A stretch of DNA of 9,082 bases, from assembly GCA_902803795.1 (NCBI GenBank), contig CADCRC010000095.1:1-9082 (forward strand), in the 5' to 3' direction. A program made the position numbers and the translations under genes. The DNA is from an uncultured Erysipelotrichaceae bacterium. Its GTDB lineage: Bacteria > Bacillota_I > Bacilli_A > RF39 > UBA660. Under the pieces are notes generated by a model. The model saw only the letters and a list, made by a program, of their open reading frames with translations, searched no databases and had not been told where the DNA came from. Below, in pieces: positions 1 to 7,734 of the stretch; the first letter of the stretch is position 1; each line of letters starts with the position of its first letter.

Positions 1-163
1 CTGGATGTCCTAGAGACTTTATTGCAATCTTCATGTTGTCAAGTGTCTGCTCATACATTCTCTTGTCTTTAAGCAAGTCACACATTCTGTTGTCAATGTT
101 CATCTTCATGTTCTCAATGCAGTGCTTATGCTGCATTTCAACTAGTTCTTCATGTGTCTTCAT
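1..163 (-). CDS. Unrecognised charged protein, N-terminal part (runs off left edge)
   Basis: Reading leftward from an ATG at 161-163, 54 codons stay open to the window edge with no TAA, TGA or TAG. The protein begins MKTHEELVEMQHKHCIENMK and is rich in Lys, Glu, Met and Asn, suggesting a mostly helical, possibly coiled-coil, soluble start. There is no signal peptide or membrane segment. It lies 39 bases downstream of the fcl stop in the same direction, so it is probably the third gene of the leftward block. Unusually for this window, a purine-rich AAGGAAAG stretch sits 10 bases before the start. It uses many C- and G-ending codons (AAC, GAC, AAG). I do not recognise the family and cannot assign a function. 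The opposite-strand frame over 33-227 looks like a shadow: hydrophobic, without family motifs. Confidence 0.6.
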   Translation of the reverse strand, partial: MKTHEELVEMQHKHCIENMKMNIDNRMCDLLKDKRMYEQTLDNMKIAIKSLGHP

Positions 164-173
164 AGTCTTTTAT

Positions 174-181
174 CTTTCCTT
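174..181 (-). promoter_or_regulatory. Possible ribosome binding site for the leftmost gene
   Basis: The leftward strand reads AAGGAAAG, ending 10 bases before the ATG at 161-163. It partly complements the anti-Shine-Dalgarno end of 16S rRNA, but it lacks the GGAGG core and could be ordinary purine richness. It is mentioned because other starts in the window show nothing comparable. Confidence 0.25.
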
Positions 182-202
182 AAAAAATATACAAGTCTTG
201 AC

Positions 203-1171
203 TTACTTTCTTGAAGTCTACTTATAGTCTTTTATTGCAAGCTTTATTCCATCTTCAAGTGTTGTCTTTGGCTTCCAGCCTAGATCAAACAACTTTCTAG
301 CATTTTCAATCTTGATTGGTGTTCCATTTGGAATAGACTGATCATATTCAAACTTTCCATCATATCCAACTTCTTTAGCAATCTTGTCTGCTAGCTCTTT
401 TATAGATATAGGTGTCTAGCAACCTACATTTATATGTTCAGAACCACTATAGTTCTTCAACAAGAACAAAATTGCATCTGCTAAGTCATCAGAGCATATG
501 AATGACCTTATTGGTGTGCCATCTCCACCAATTTTAACAACGTTTTCATTGTTTGCTTTTGCATCACATATCTTTCTAACTAATGCTGGAAACACATGGC
601 TTCTTTGAAGCTGATAACTGTCATTTATTCCATATACATTTGTAGGCATGCATGTTATAAATGATCCTTTGTACATAGGCATATTGTTCAAATATTCACA
701 CATCTTTATGCATGATATCTTGGCAAGAGCATAGCCTTCATTTGTCTTCTCAAGTGGTCCAGTCAGCAATGTCTCTTCTTCTATTGGCTATTTTGCATCT
801 CGTGGATAAATACAAGTACTGCCTAAAAACAACAATTTCTTGTCATTGCTTTTTTGCTTTGATGATGTAGTATAGTCAATAAAGCTCTTGAAAGACTATA
901 TGATATTAATTCCCATCTGCAAATTCTTGAAAAGCTAGCCATAGTTGTCTTTTGAATTTCCTATTATTCCTGCTACACTTCCAGCACAATGCACAACTAC
1001 ATCTATGTCATTTTTCATTATATAGCTTAAGACTGCATTGAAATCAAGTAAATCAAAATTTTTATGTGTAGGTGCAAAAATGCAAGTACAGCCAACTTGT
1101 TTAAGTTTTCTGACTACAGCTGAACCAACTAATCCAGTTCCACCTGTGACAAATATATGCTTATCAATCAT
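203..1171 (-). CDS. fcl: GDP-L-fucose synthase (GDP-4-keto-6-deoxy-mannose epimerase/reductase)
   Basis: Second step of GDP-L-fucose synthesis: 3,5-epimerisation and NADPH-dependent reduction of GDP-4-keto-6-deoxy-mannose in the cytoplasm. With TAG read as Gln the frame gives 322 residues, matching the family length (about 310-320). It ends at TAA 203-205. The Rossmann motif GGTGLVG is at residues 10-16. The active-site set is intact: Ser118 and Cys120 in GSTCIYP, Tyr147 and Lys151 in the YxxxK pair, and His192 in SHVFPAL. The conserved MPTNVYG stretch is at 175-181. In-frame TAG codons are at residues 79, 92, 128, 252 and 318. The one at 128 sits in DAK-TAG-PI, where bacterial homologues commonly read KQP or PQP. 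gmd lies just upstream in the same direction. An in-frame ATG at 1235-1237 would add 22 residues and overlap the end of gmd, but 1171 gives the usual family length. Confidence 0.93.
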
Positions 1172-1220
1172 TGAATCATATTTAACTGGATAATTAGCAT
1201 ATGGATCTATCCAATTTGCT

Positions 1221-2234
1221 TCAGTGCTCTAAATCATAGTTTACCATTTTCTTTACTAAATTTCTAAAATCTGTCTTTGATTTCCAATTTAATGTCTTTC
1301 TAGCTTTAGTACTGTCACCAAGAAGATATTCGACTTCACTTGGCCTATAGTATCTTGAAGACACTTCTACTCTTACTATTCCATTTTCATCTAATGCAAC
1401 TTCATTCTCTTTTTCACCATGCCATGAAAGCTTCATTCCAATCTATTCAAATGCAAGCTCTACAAACTCTCTTACACTATGAGTTTCTCCTGTAGCAATG
1501 ACATAATCATCCGGCTTTTCTTGCTAAAGCATCAACCACATAGCTTCAACATAGTCTTCTGCATCTCCCCAATCACGAAATGCATCAAGATTTCCAAGAA
1601 TGACTTTATCCTATTTTCCATGCTAGATATTAGCTACAGCTCTAGTTATCTTCTTAGTGACAAATGTTTCACCTCTTCTTGGACCTTCATGATTGAAAAG
1701 TATTCCATTGCAGCAAAACATATTGTAAGCTGATCTATATTCTCGTGTTATCCATACACCATATTGCTTTGCAACAGCATATGGGCTTCTTGGACAAAAT
1801 GGTGTACTTTCATTTGCAGCAAATTTGTATATTCCACCATAAAGTTCACTTGTTCCAGCAAAATATATTTTAGGATTGTAATTTTTGTCAATTTGCATCA
1901 ATGCATGACATGACTCAAGAATTCTAAGTTGTCCAATTGCATCAATGTCTGCTGTATATTCTGGAATCTCAAAGCTAACTTTTACATGACTTTGTGCGCC
2001 TAAGTTATATATTTCATCAGGCTTTTCAGTTCTAATTATGTTGTTTATGCTGCTTGAATCACTTAAGTCACCATAATGAAGTTTTAATTTTTCATATATA
2101 TGATCTATCCGTCTAGTGTTTATGCAGGATGTTCTACGAACAATTCCATGCACCTTATATCCTTTATCAAGAAGAAATTCAGAAAGATAACTACCATCTT
2201 GTCCTGTTATTCCAAAAATAAGAGCTTTTTTCAT
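1221..2234 (-). CDS. gmd: GDP-mannose 4,6-dehydratase
   Basis: First step of GDP-fucose synthesis: oxidation, dehydration and reduction of GDP-mannose to GDP-4-keto-6-deoxy-mannose, using bound NADP(H). The frame gives 337 residues and ends at TGA 1221-1223. The nucleotide-binding motif [10 protein letters not shown] starts at residue 8. Family signatures follow in order: [22 protein letters not shown] with Thr128, Ser129 and Glu130, and YAVAK with Tyr152 and Lys156. Later come [37 protein letters not shown] and [15 protein letters not shown]. The known catalytic Thr/Ser, Glu, Tyr and Lys positions are all present. It is shorter than the E. coli enzyme (373) mainly because the loop before RYYRP is compact. 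TAG codons are at residues 204, 208, 237 and 264. Residue 237 (WLML-TAG-QEKP) and residue 264 (AFE-TAG-IGMKL) fall where E. coli GMD, as I remember it, has Gln. It starts the leftward block at the divergent spacer. Confidence 0.96.
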
Positions 2235-2283
2235 ATTATCTTATTAATATTATATGATAAATTGTACAATATTTCTATATATT
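2235..2283. promoter_or_regulatory. Divergent intergenic spacer, likely bidirectional promoter region
   Basis: These 49 bases separate the start of gmd (leftward) from the start of the rightward glycosyltransferase run, so both units probably initiate in or near here. The spacer is almost entirely A and T. On the leftward strand a perfect TATAAT lies at 2249-2254, 14 bases before the gmd ATG, but no convincing -35 box lies at the expected distance. A 10-base perfect palindrome, ATTGTACAAT, sits at 2261-2270 and could be a protein-binding site. No clear rightward promoter boxes are seen. In such AT-rich DNA a chance TATAAT is common. Confidence 0.35.
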
Positions 2284-3672
2284 ATGCAAAATTTATAGAT
2301 AGACAATATTAAAAAATTATCAGTTGAATCATTGAATGAAATGCTTAAAAACGAGCAAATAAATTCATTGCATATAGCATATGAAAAACATGATAATTGT
2401 AAAATACTTGAAAATATTGCTATAATATATGGATTTTTTGGAACAGATATTTTTAGAATTCTTGCAACTACACGTGCTCTTAGTATAATGCTTAAGTCTG
2501 ATCCAAAACCACAAGATATTGTTTTTGTTGAAGCACAAAGAAATAAAGATAATGCAGCATTTGCATGGCTTGAAAATTACGGTGTTAAATATATTTTCAA
2601 AGAATATACTGAAGAATCTGAAGGTCTTCTTCTAAAAACTGCACTTTGGAATATTGGAGCTGCTAGCACTAATGCTGAAAAACTTTGCTTTATAGACAGT
2701 GACATAGTATTTTGCAATCAAGATTGGCTTGAATCTGTCTATTCTGCATTTGACTAGTTTGATGTATTAAGTCTTGCTGGCTAGTGCTATTATGAAGGAG
2801 ATAATCAAGCAAAAGAGCTTATAGAAAGCATTGGACATAGAATATGCAGAACACATGACACTGAATTTTATGGTCATATCGGCTTTAATATAGGAATGAC
2901 AAGAAAATCATATATTGCTTATGGAAAATTTGAAGCTTTCAATTTAAATGATGATGTATGGTTTTGGACAAAGATATTAGGAACAAACATATACAATGAA
3001 AACAAAGGATGGATTCCATATAAGACAGATGAAAACATGAAATATGGTCTTCCATTCAAGATTGGATCTACTGAAGAGATATGCTGTCATCTTGACCATA
3101 AGAAAAAAATAATTAAAAACAAATTATATGGTTGGATAAGCTATCTTGGAACTGATGTTCCATTTGAAGACATTTCATATGAAAAAGACATTCCAACATG
3201 GACAAATACAAAAGCTGGAAAGACAATAAAGCTTGCTTTTGAAAAAGCAAAAAATGTAGAAGCAGATAATGAAAACTGCAAATAGCTAGCTTAGTAGATT
3301 CTTCTTGATGCAAAAAAAGAAGTATATGGTGAAATTGATAAAGAACATCCATTGGTGATAATGACTGCATTTGTTCCTGATTTCAGACATAAAAACATTG
3401 AATCTATATTTGAACATAGAGAAATGCTTGAAAGAACTTGCAAATAGTCATTTACATATGTATGTTTTACTAATGAAATATCAGTTGAAGATGCTTAGAA
3501 AAAATGTCTTGATGTAATTCCATTTAGTTCAATATCAGTTAAAAACAATAGAAATTTATGGAAAACTGAAATGAACAGAAAAGACATAAAACTGCCTAAG
3601 AATTCTACTGTTATTTGGATTGACATAAATACAGTTTTTAAATCAGAATTTGAAATTACAAGAAACAAATGA
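2284..3672 (+). CDS. GT-A fold glycosyltransferase with a partial second GT-like C-terminal domain
   Basis: Predicted cytoplasmic glycosyltransferase of 462 residues, read with eight TAG codons (2296, 2755, 2782, 3283, 3292, 3295, 3445, 3496). The first domain, residues about 25-290, has a GT-A pattern. It shows a nucleotide-binding start (IAIIYGFFGTDIFR), a metal-binding DSD at 138-140 after CFI, GHIGFNIGMTRKSY from 197, and NDDVW at 222-226. This last pair resembles the galactosyltransferase-type C-terminal region (GFNxG...NDDVW). A Lys/Glu-rich linker leads to a second domain from residue 357 (LVIMTAFVPDF), with NLWKTEMNRKDI and VIWIDINTVF, where Asp447-Ile-Asn449 replaces the usual DxD. 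That domain stops 13 residues later, far short of a full transferase. The ATG at 2284 was chosen because it opens the frame through the TAG at 2296; TTG 2332 is an alternative. The stop overlaps the next start as ATGA. Donor and acceptor are unknown. Confidence 0.8.
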
Positions 3673-4733
3673 TTTTATTAAAAAACAAATAGTTTAACAT
3701 ATAGATTAATAATAAATCATCAAAACTTATTCCAAAAACATTGTTTTTTATTTGGATAGGTGATGATGTTCCATCATATGTAGATTTTTCAATAAATGCA
3801 TTTAAAAAAGTAAATCCAAAATTTAATATTAATTTTTAGCATATTACAATAGACACTATTGAACATAGAAAAAATAAAATAGTAGATAGATGTTGTGAAT
3901 ATATCATAGATGCTGCAGATGGTAAAACAAATAAATATTCAATATTTATTAATAGATACATAAATGAAAATAGAAAATTCTGTCAAATTCTTGCTAATGT
4001 TCTTAGATTTGAACTACTATATGAATATGGTGGAATATATTTAGACTGTGATACATTTCCAATAAAGCCATTTGATGAAAAACTTCTTGAAGCAGGTTCA
4101 TTTTGTCCATAGATATGTTCATATAGAAACAAAAAAATAAATGCTGACACTATAGATGATGCTTAGTTGTATGATTTTTAGTTAAAATATGATGATAATT
4201 ATCATAAATACTACAATAATGACATTTTTTTCATAGGCCAATATAAAAATTATAAAGATACTATAAAATTTTTAGAAAAAACTACAATAGTTAACAATAT
4301 AAATACAGGTGTCTATATTAGAAACAACTTGAATGATCCAAAATTTTTGCATTTAAGACAAAAATTTTTCAATTGTACATTGCAAATTGATCAACATTAT
4401 TATGGAAATAATTTCTATATTGATCATTTTTGTGATAGAACATGGTAGAAAAACAGTATTGGAATTATACGTAGTCCTAATTGTGAATTTGATTATTATT
4501 TAAAAAATATGAATAGAAAATTTTGTCGTCGTAATGAATATGCAAGTGATTGTATATTTACTGAAGATAGAAAATTCATATTTAAACCAACAGATGATGA
4601 TTATATACAAGAAAAATACTCTACTACAACATATAAAAATTTAGATTATGCTAATGAATTAATTAAAAAATTTGAAAATGGCATAAAAACTATACATAAT
4701 GGAATAATTCCTAGTATTATTTATAAAATATGA
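3669..4733 (+). CDS. DXD-type glycosyltransferase (GT32 / Gly_transf_sug-like)
   Basis: Predicted 354-residue glycosyltransferase of the DXD sugar-binding type, as in capsular or polysaccharide mannosyl-, galactosyl- and glucosyltransferases. The hallmark opening IPKTLFFIWIGDD is at residues 21-33. The core motif runs from about residue 111 (RFELLYEYGGIYLDCD), with the metal-binding Asp126-Cys-Asp128 followed by TFPIKPF. Seven TAG codons are in frame (3690, 3702, 3837, 4110, 4164, 4179, 4446); two fall within the first 12 codons, so no useful product forms if TAG stops. The ATG at 3669 overlaps the previous stop as ATGA and its own TGA overlaps the next start the same way, implying translational coupling. 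There is no Shine-Dalgarno and no membrane segment. Codon use is markedly more AT-rich than in the genes to its left. The specificity cannot be read from the sequence. Confidence 0.87.
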
Positions 4734-5476
4734 TAACATGTAATTTTAGAAATGGTCGTTTAGGTGAAATAACATATATGTTATATGGTTTATTTTATTT
4801 TTGCATTAAAAATAATATTCCATTGAATCAAATAATAATAGATAAAAATTACAGTGGAAAAGCATTTTTTACTAAAATAACAAACTATGTAATTAAAGAC
4901 AATTTTGAATTTTTCAACAACATTAAAAACATATTTGTAACTAATTTCAATGAAATTTTTTCAAATCCTATTGTAATACCTAAAGTTTTTTGCAATATGT
5001 ATTCTCAAGATAAATTTCAATATGATAGTGCAAAAAATTACATACTTAGTGACTATTGGCATTTTCCAATAAATTTAAAGCTTTTTAGGGCTTTATTTAA
5101 AAATAAAGAACTAATTAATAGATTAAAAAATAAATACAATAATATTGATTTTTCATATTCTTGCTCTATTCATGTTAGACGTAAAGATTTTGTTAAAATA
5201 CAAAACAATGAGCAAAATCTATTGAATAAATTTTATGATAAAAAACCTATTTCATTAGATGAAATCTTTACTAACATTAAAAAAATGCCAGCTATAAAAA
5301 ATTTTCTGATTTTTTCAGATGATATCGATTGGTGCAAGCAAAATATAAAAATATCTAAATCAATATTTATTGAAGGAAATAAGCCATATGAAGATATGAC
5401 TTTGATTGGAATGTGTTCAAAACATATTGTAAATTAGGGTAGTTATTTTAGCTATTGTGGAGTTATGTTATCATGA
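4730..5476 (+). CDS. GT11-like glycosyltransferase, probable alpha-1,2-fucosyltransferase type
   Basis: Predicted 248-residue GT-B enzyme resembling glycosyltransferase family 11, whose members transfer L-fucose from GDP-fucose to a glycan in alpha-1,2 linkage. The Gly-rich opening appears as NFRNGRLGEITY at residues 5-16, weaker than the typical GGLGNQ. The key donor-binding motif HVRRKD is at 148-153 (family HxRRxD). FLIFSDDIDWCKQ lies around 192-204, and the C-terminal motif appears as KHIVN-TAG-GSYFSYCG, comparable to the family's HIIxNSTFSWWGA. A single TAG, at 5435, precedes that last motif; stopping there would remove it. The protein then ends at TGA 5474-5476. Both ends overlap neighbours through ATGA. 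gmd and fcl in this window make the donor this family needs, which supports the call. The acceptor is unknown, and another GDP-sugar cannot be excluded. Confidence 0.78.
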
Positions 5477-6252
5477 AAATTGCATTAGTTTGTGTAGCAA
5501 AAGATGAAGATAATTATATTAAAGAATGGATAGACTATAATTTAAAAGTTGGTTTTGATGATATTTTTATATATGAGGATGAATGGCATTGTAATGTTAA
5601 AAATGATAAAGTACATTTGATATATAAAGAACGAAAAAACAAAAATGCAGTAACAAAAAATCCATAGGTAACTGTTTATAGAGAATTTTGCAAAAAATAC
5701 TGGAAAGAATATGATTGGGCTGCATTTTTTGATATTGATGAATTTTTATGTTTAAAAAAATGGAAAAATGTGAAATAGATGTGTGAAGAGTATAATGATT
5801 GTCCAGGAATTTTTATAAATTGGAGATTATTTGGTGATAATAATTTAAAATGTGTAGAAAATAATAATTATCAAGTTATAAGTAGATTTACTAAATGTTA
5901 GAAACATCTTTCAAAAACTGGAAAAACTATAGTAAATTTTAAAATTTTAAAAGATCAGTTTGATATGCATTGTCATAATATTTAGAATAGTAAATTAAAT
6001 GTTGTTGATTTAAATAAAAATGAAGTAATTTCAGTAAATAATTTAAATGTAAAAGATACATTATTAGAAAAAGCATATTTAAATCATTATAGATCTAAGA
6101 CATTTGAAGAGTTTAAAATTAGATCAATTAGAAATATAGAAGGAATTGGAAGACCTGATTTAGGTTGGTCTTTAACATTAGATAAATTTGATAGCATAAA
6201 TAAAAATGAAATTGAAGATTTAACAGCTAAAATTTTTTTTAATAATAATTAA
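5473..6252 (+). CDS. GT92-like / family 2-type glycosyltransferase
   Basis: Predicted 259-residue GT-A glycosyltransferase. The opening ALVCVAKDEDNYIKEWIDYN (residues 4-23), followed by VGFDDIFIYED, is the typical start of the Glyco_tranf_2_4 / GT92 group. The metal-binding motif is FFDIDEFL, with Asp87-Ile-Asp89. NWRLFGDN at about 116-123 and the later KTIVNFKIL and HYRSKTFEEF stretches also match the group. Members include enzymes adding galactose or other hexoses to surface glycans; the specificity here is not readable. Four TAG codons are in frame (5665, 5776, 5899, 5983); the first would cut the protein before the DID motif. The start at 5473 overlaps the preceding TGA as ATGA. An upstream TTG at 5455 in the same frame is less likely. 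It ends at TAA 6250-6252. No signal peptide or membrane segment is seen. Confidence 0.82.
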
Positions 6253-6267
6253 ATTTAAAAATACAGT

Positions 6268-6879
6268 ATGAATAATAAATATAAAGAATAGCTTAAAGAA
6301 TTAGTAAAAAATCATGCAATAACAAATGATTTATATACTATGAGATATAAAAATGGAAATTCAACTAAAGGTTTGAAAGATTTAATTGAAACTATAAATA
6401 AAACTAATATAACTTTATTAGAAATTGGATCTTATAGAGGTGAAGGAACTTAGATATTTTATGATTCTGGAAAATTTTCAAAAATATATTGTATAGATCC
6501 ATGGAAACAATTTTATTCAAAAACTGATTTTGCTGCATATACTAATATGAAATTAGTAGAAGAAGAATTTGATAATAAATTTAAAAATAATAATGTTATT
6601 GTAAAATATAAAGGTATATTATCAGATTTTATAAATGATTTTTATGGTTTAAAATTTGATGTATGTTACATAGATGGCAGTCATGAGTATGATGCTGTTA
6701 AATCAGATATAAATAATATTATAAATAATAATCTTGTTAGTTATGCTATAGCTGGTCATGATTATTATATAGATGATAGATGTTTAGGTGTTAAAAAGGC
6801 AATAATTGAAACTATTGGAGAACCAGATTTATTTTTCTGTGATTCATCTTGGATAAAATTTAATAAACAATTAACATAA
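6268..6879 (+). CDS. Class I SAM-dependent methyltransferase (Methyltransf_24 type)
   Basis: Predicted 203-residue methyltransferase with a Rossmann-like fold. Motif I is LLEIGSYRGEGT, with the acidic-Gly start at residues 52-55. YCIDPW follows, with Asp77 in the position that usually contacts the SAM ribose. The group's VCYIDGSHEYDAV lies around residue 136, and AIAGHDYYIDD with His164 comes later. These IDGSH...GHD patterns are typical of metal-assisted sugar or small-molecule O-methyltransferases and related proteins. TAG codons lie at 6289 (codon 8) and 6451 (inside motif I, G-T-TAG-I-F). It sits 15 bases after the preceding glycosyltransferase and 7 bases before the next, so it is likely part of the same transcript and may methylate a sugar of the glycan. 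The substrate is inferred from context only. Confidence 0.82.
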
Positions 6880-6886
6880 CTAGCAT

Positions 6887-7732
6887 ATGAATAAACGTTG
6901 TTTTTCTTTTTCTTTATATGGAAATAATTTATATTATTATCTAATGTTTATAGCAAACATTAAAATAATAACAGAAAATAATGAAAAAAATAATTTTAAT
7001 TATGATATAGTAATTTATACTGAAGAATCTTGTAAAAATATCTTATTAAAAATATTAAAATAGGAAAATATTTCAACTAAATATATAAAGTTTAAATTTT
7101 TAAATCCTAATGTTGGCAGTTCAGGAATGATGTGGAGATATTATGAATCAACATTAGATAATTATGATATTGTCTATGTGCATGATATAGATACATTAAT
7201 TTATAAAAGAGTATTTTTTGGAATAGAACAATTTAGTAAATTAGATGATAAGTCTTTTATGATATTTCACATGAATAATAAATCATATTAGTTATGTGAT
7301 GGAGGAAATTTTGGATTTAAACCAAAATTATTTAAAGATAAAGAATATTTCTAGAAAATTATAAATGAATGGATAACACATAAAGATATTACATATTTTT
7401 CAGATGAAGTATTATTGAATCATTTATTTAAAAATTATTTTAAATCTAATTTTCTTATAGTTTATTCAATATTATAGAATAAGCAATTTCTTGAAAAAGA
7501 AAAAATTGATTTTCAAAATATAGAGTATCTTAATGAAGAATCTTAGCAATTTAAAAATTTTAAATGTGTTTAGATATCATCTATGCATAGTAAAACTATG
7601 TTAAAATACTATGATATAAAAAATAATATATATTGCTTAGATAATAAAAACATAAAAATTGATAAAAGTCCTATAATATCAAATATAAATTATAAAAATA
7701 AATATATTAATACTATACGGAGTTTAATTTAA
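6887..7732 (+). CDS. GT-A-type glycosyltransferase, first of a tandem related pair
   Basis: Predicted 281-residue protein with six TAG codons (7061, 7289, 7352, 7475, 7544, 7571), ending at TAA 7730-7732. It opens MNKRCFSFSLYGNNLYYYL. Its core is SGMMWRYYES followed by NYDIVYVHDIDTLI, with a metal-binding DID at residues 100-102. Later come CDGGNFGFKPKLFKD and FSDEVLLNHLF, which match the usual order of donor pocket and acceptor elements in GT-A enzymes that retain a DxD. I cannot name a CAZy family with confidence. It closely parallels the next gene in length, motif order and the exact position of the DID, so the two look like an old tandem duplication. There is no Shine-Dalgarno before the ATG at 6887, no signal peptide and no membrane segment. 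Base composition is extremely AT-rich. Confidence 0.72.
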
Positions 7733-7734
7733 TT

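Noticed and set aside
33..227. Rightward frame of 64 codons
   Set aside because: Hydrophobic and Ser-rich shadow opposite the leftmost gene and the end of fcl; no family motif.
1479..1733. Rightward frame of 84 codons
   Set aside because: Lies wholly opposite gmd, whose conserved motifs are continuous here.
203..2234. Fragmented pseudogenes of gmd and fcl
   Set aside because: Breaks are all TAG, never frameshifts, TAA or TGA, and all catalytic residues are intact; genes throughout the window show the same pattern.
2100..2312. Rightward frame of 70 codons across the divergent spacer
   Set aside because: Overlaps the start of gmd and the start of the next gene; composition is low-complexity and no motif is seen.
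3113..3370. Leftward frame of 85 codons
   Set aside because: Opposite the glycosyltransferase at 2284-3672; Leu/Phe/Gln-rich shadow with no recognisable domain.
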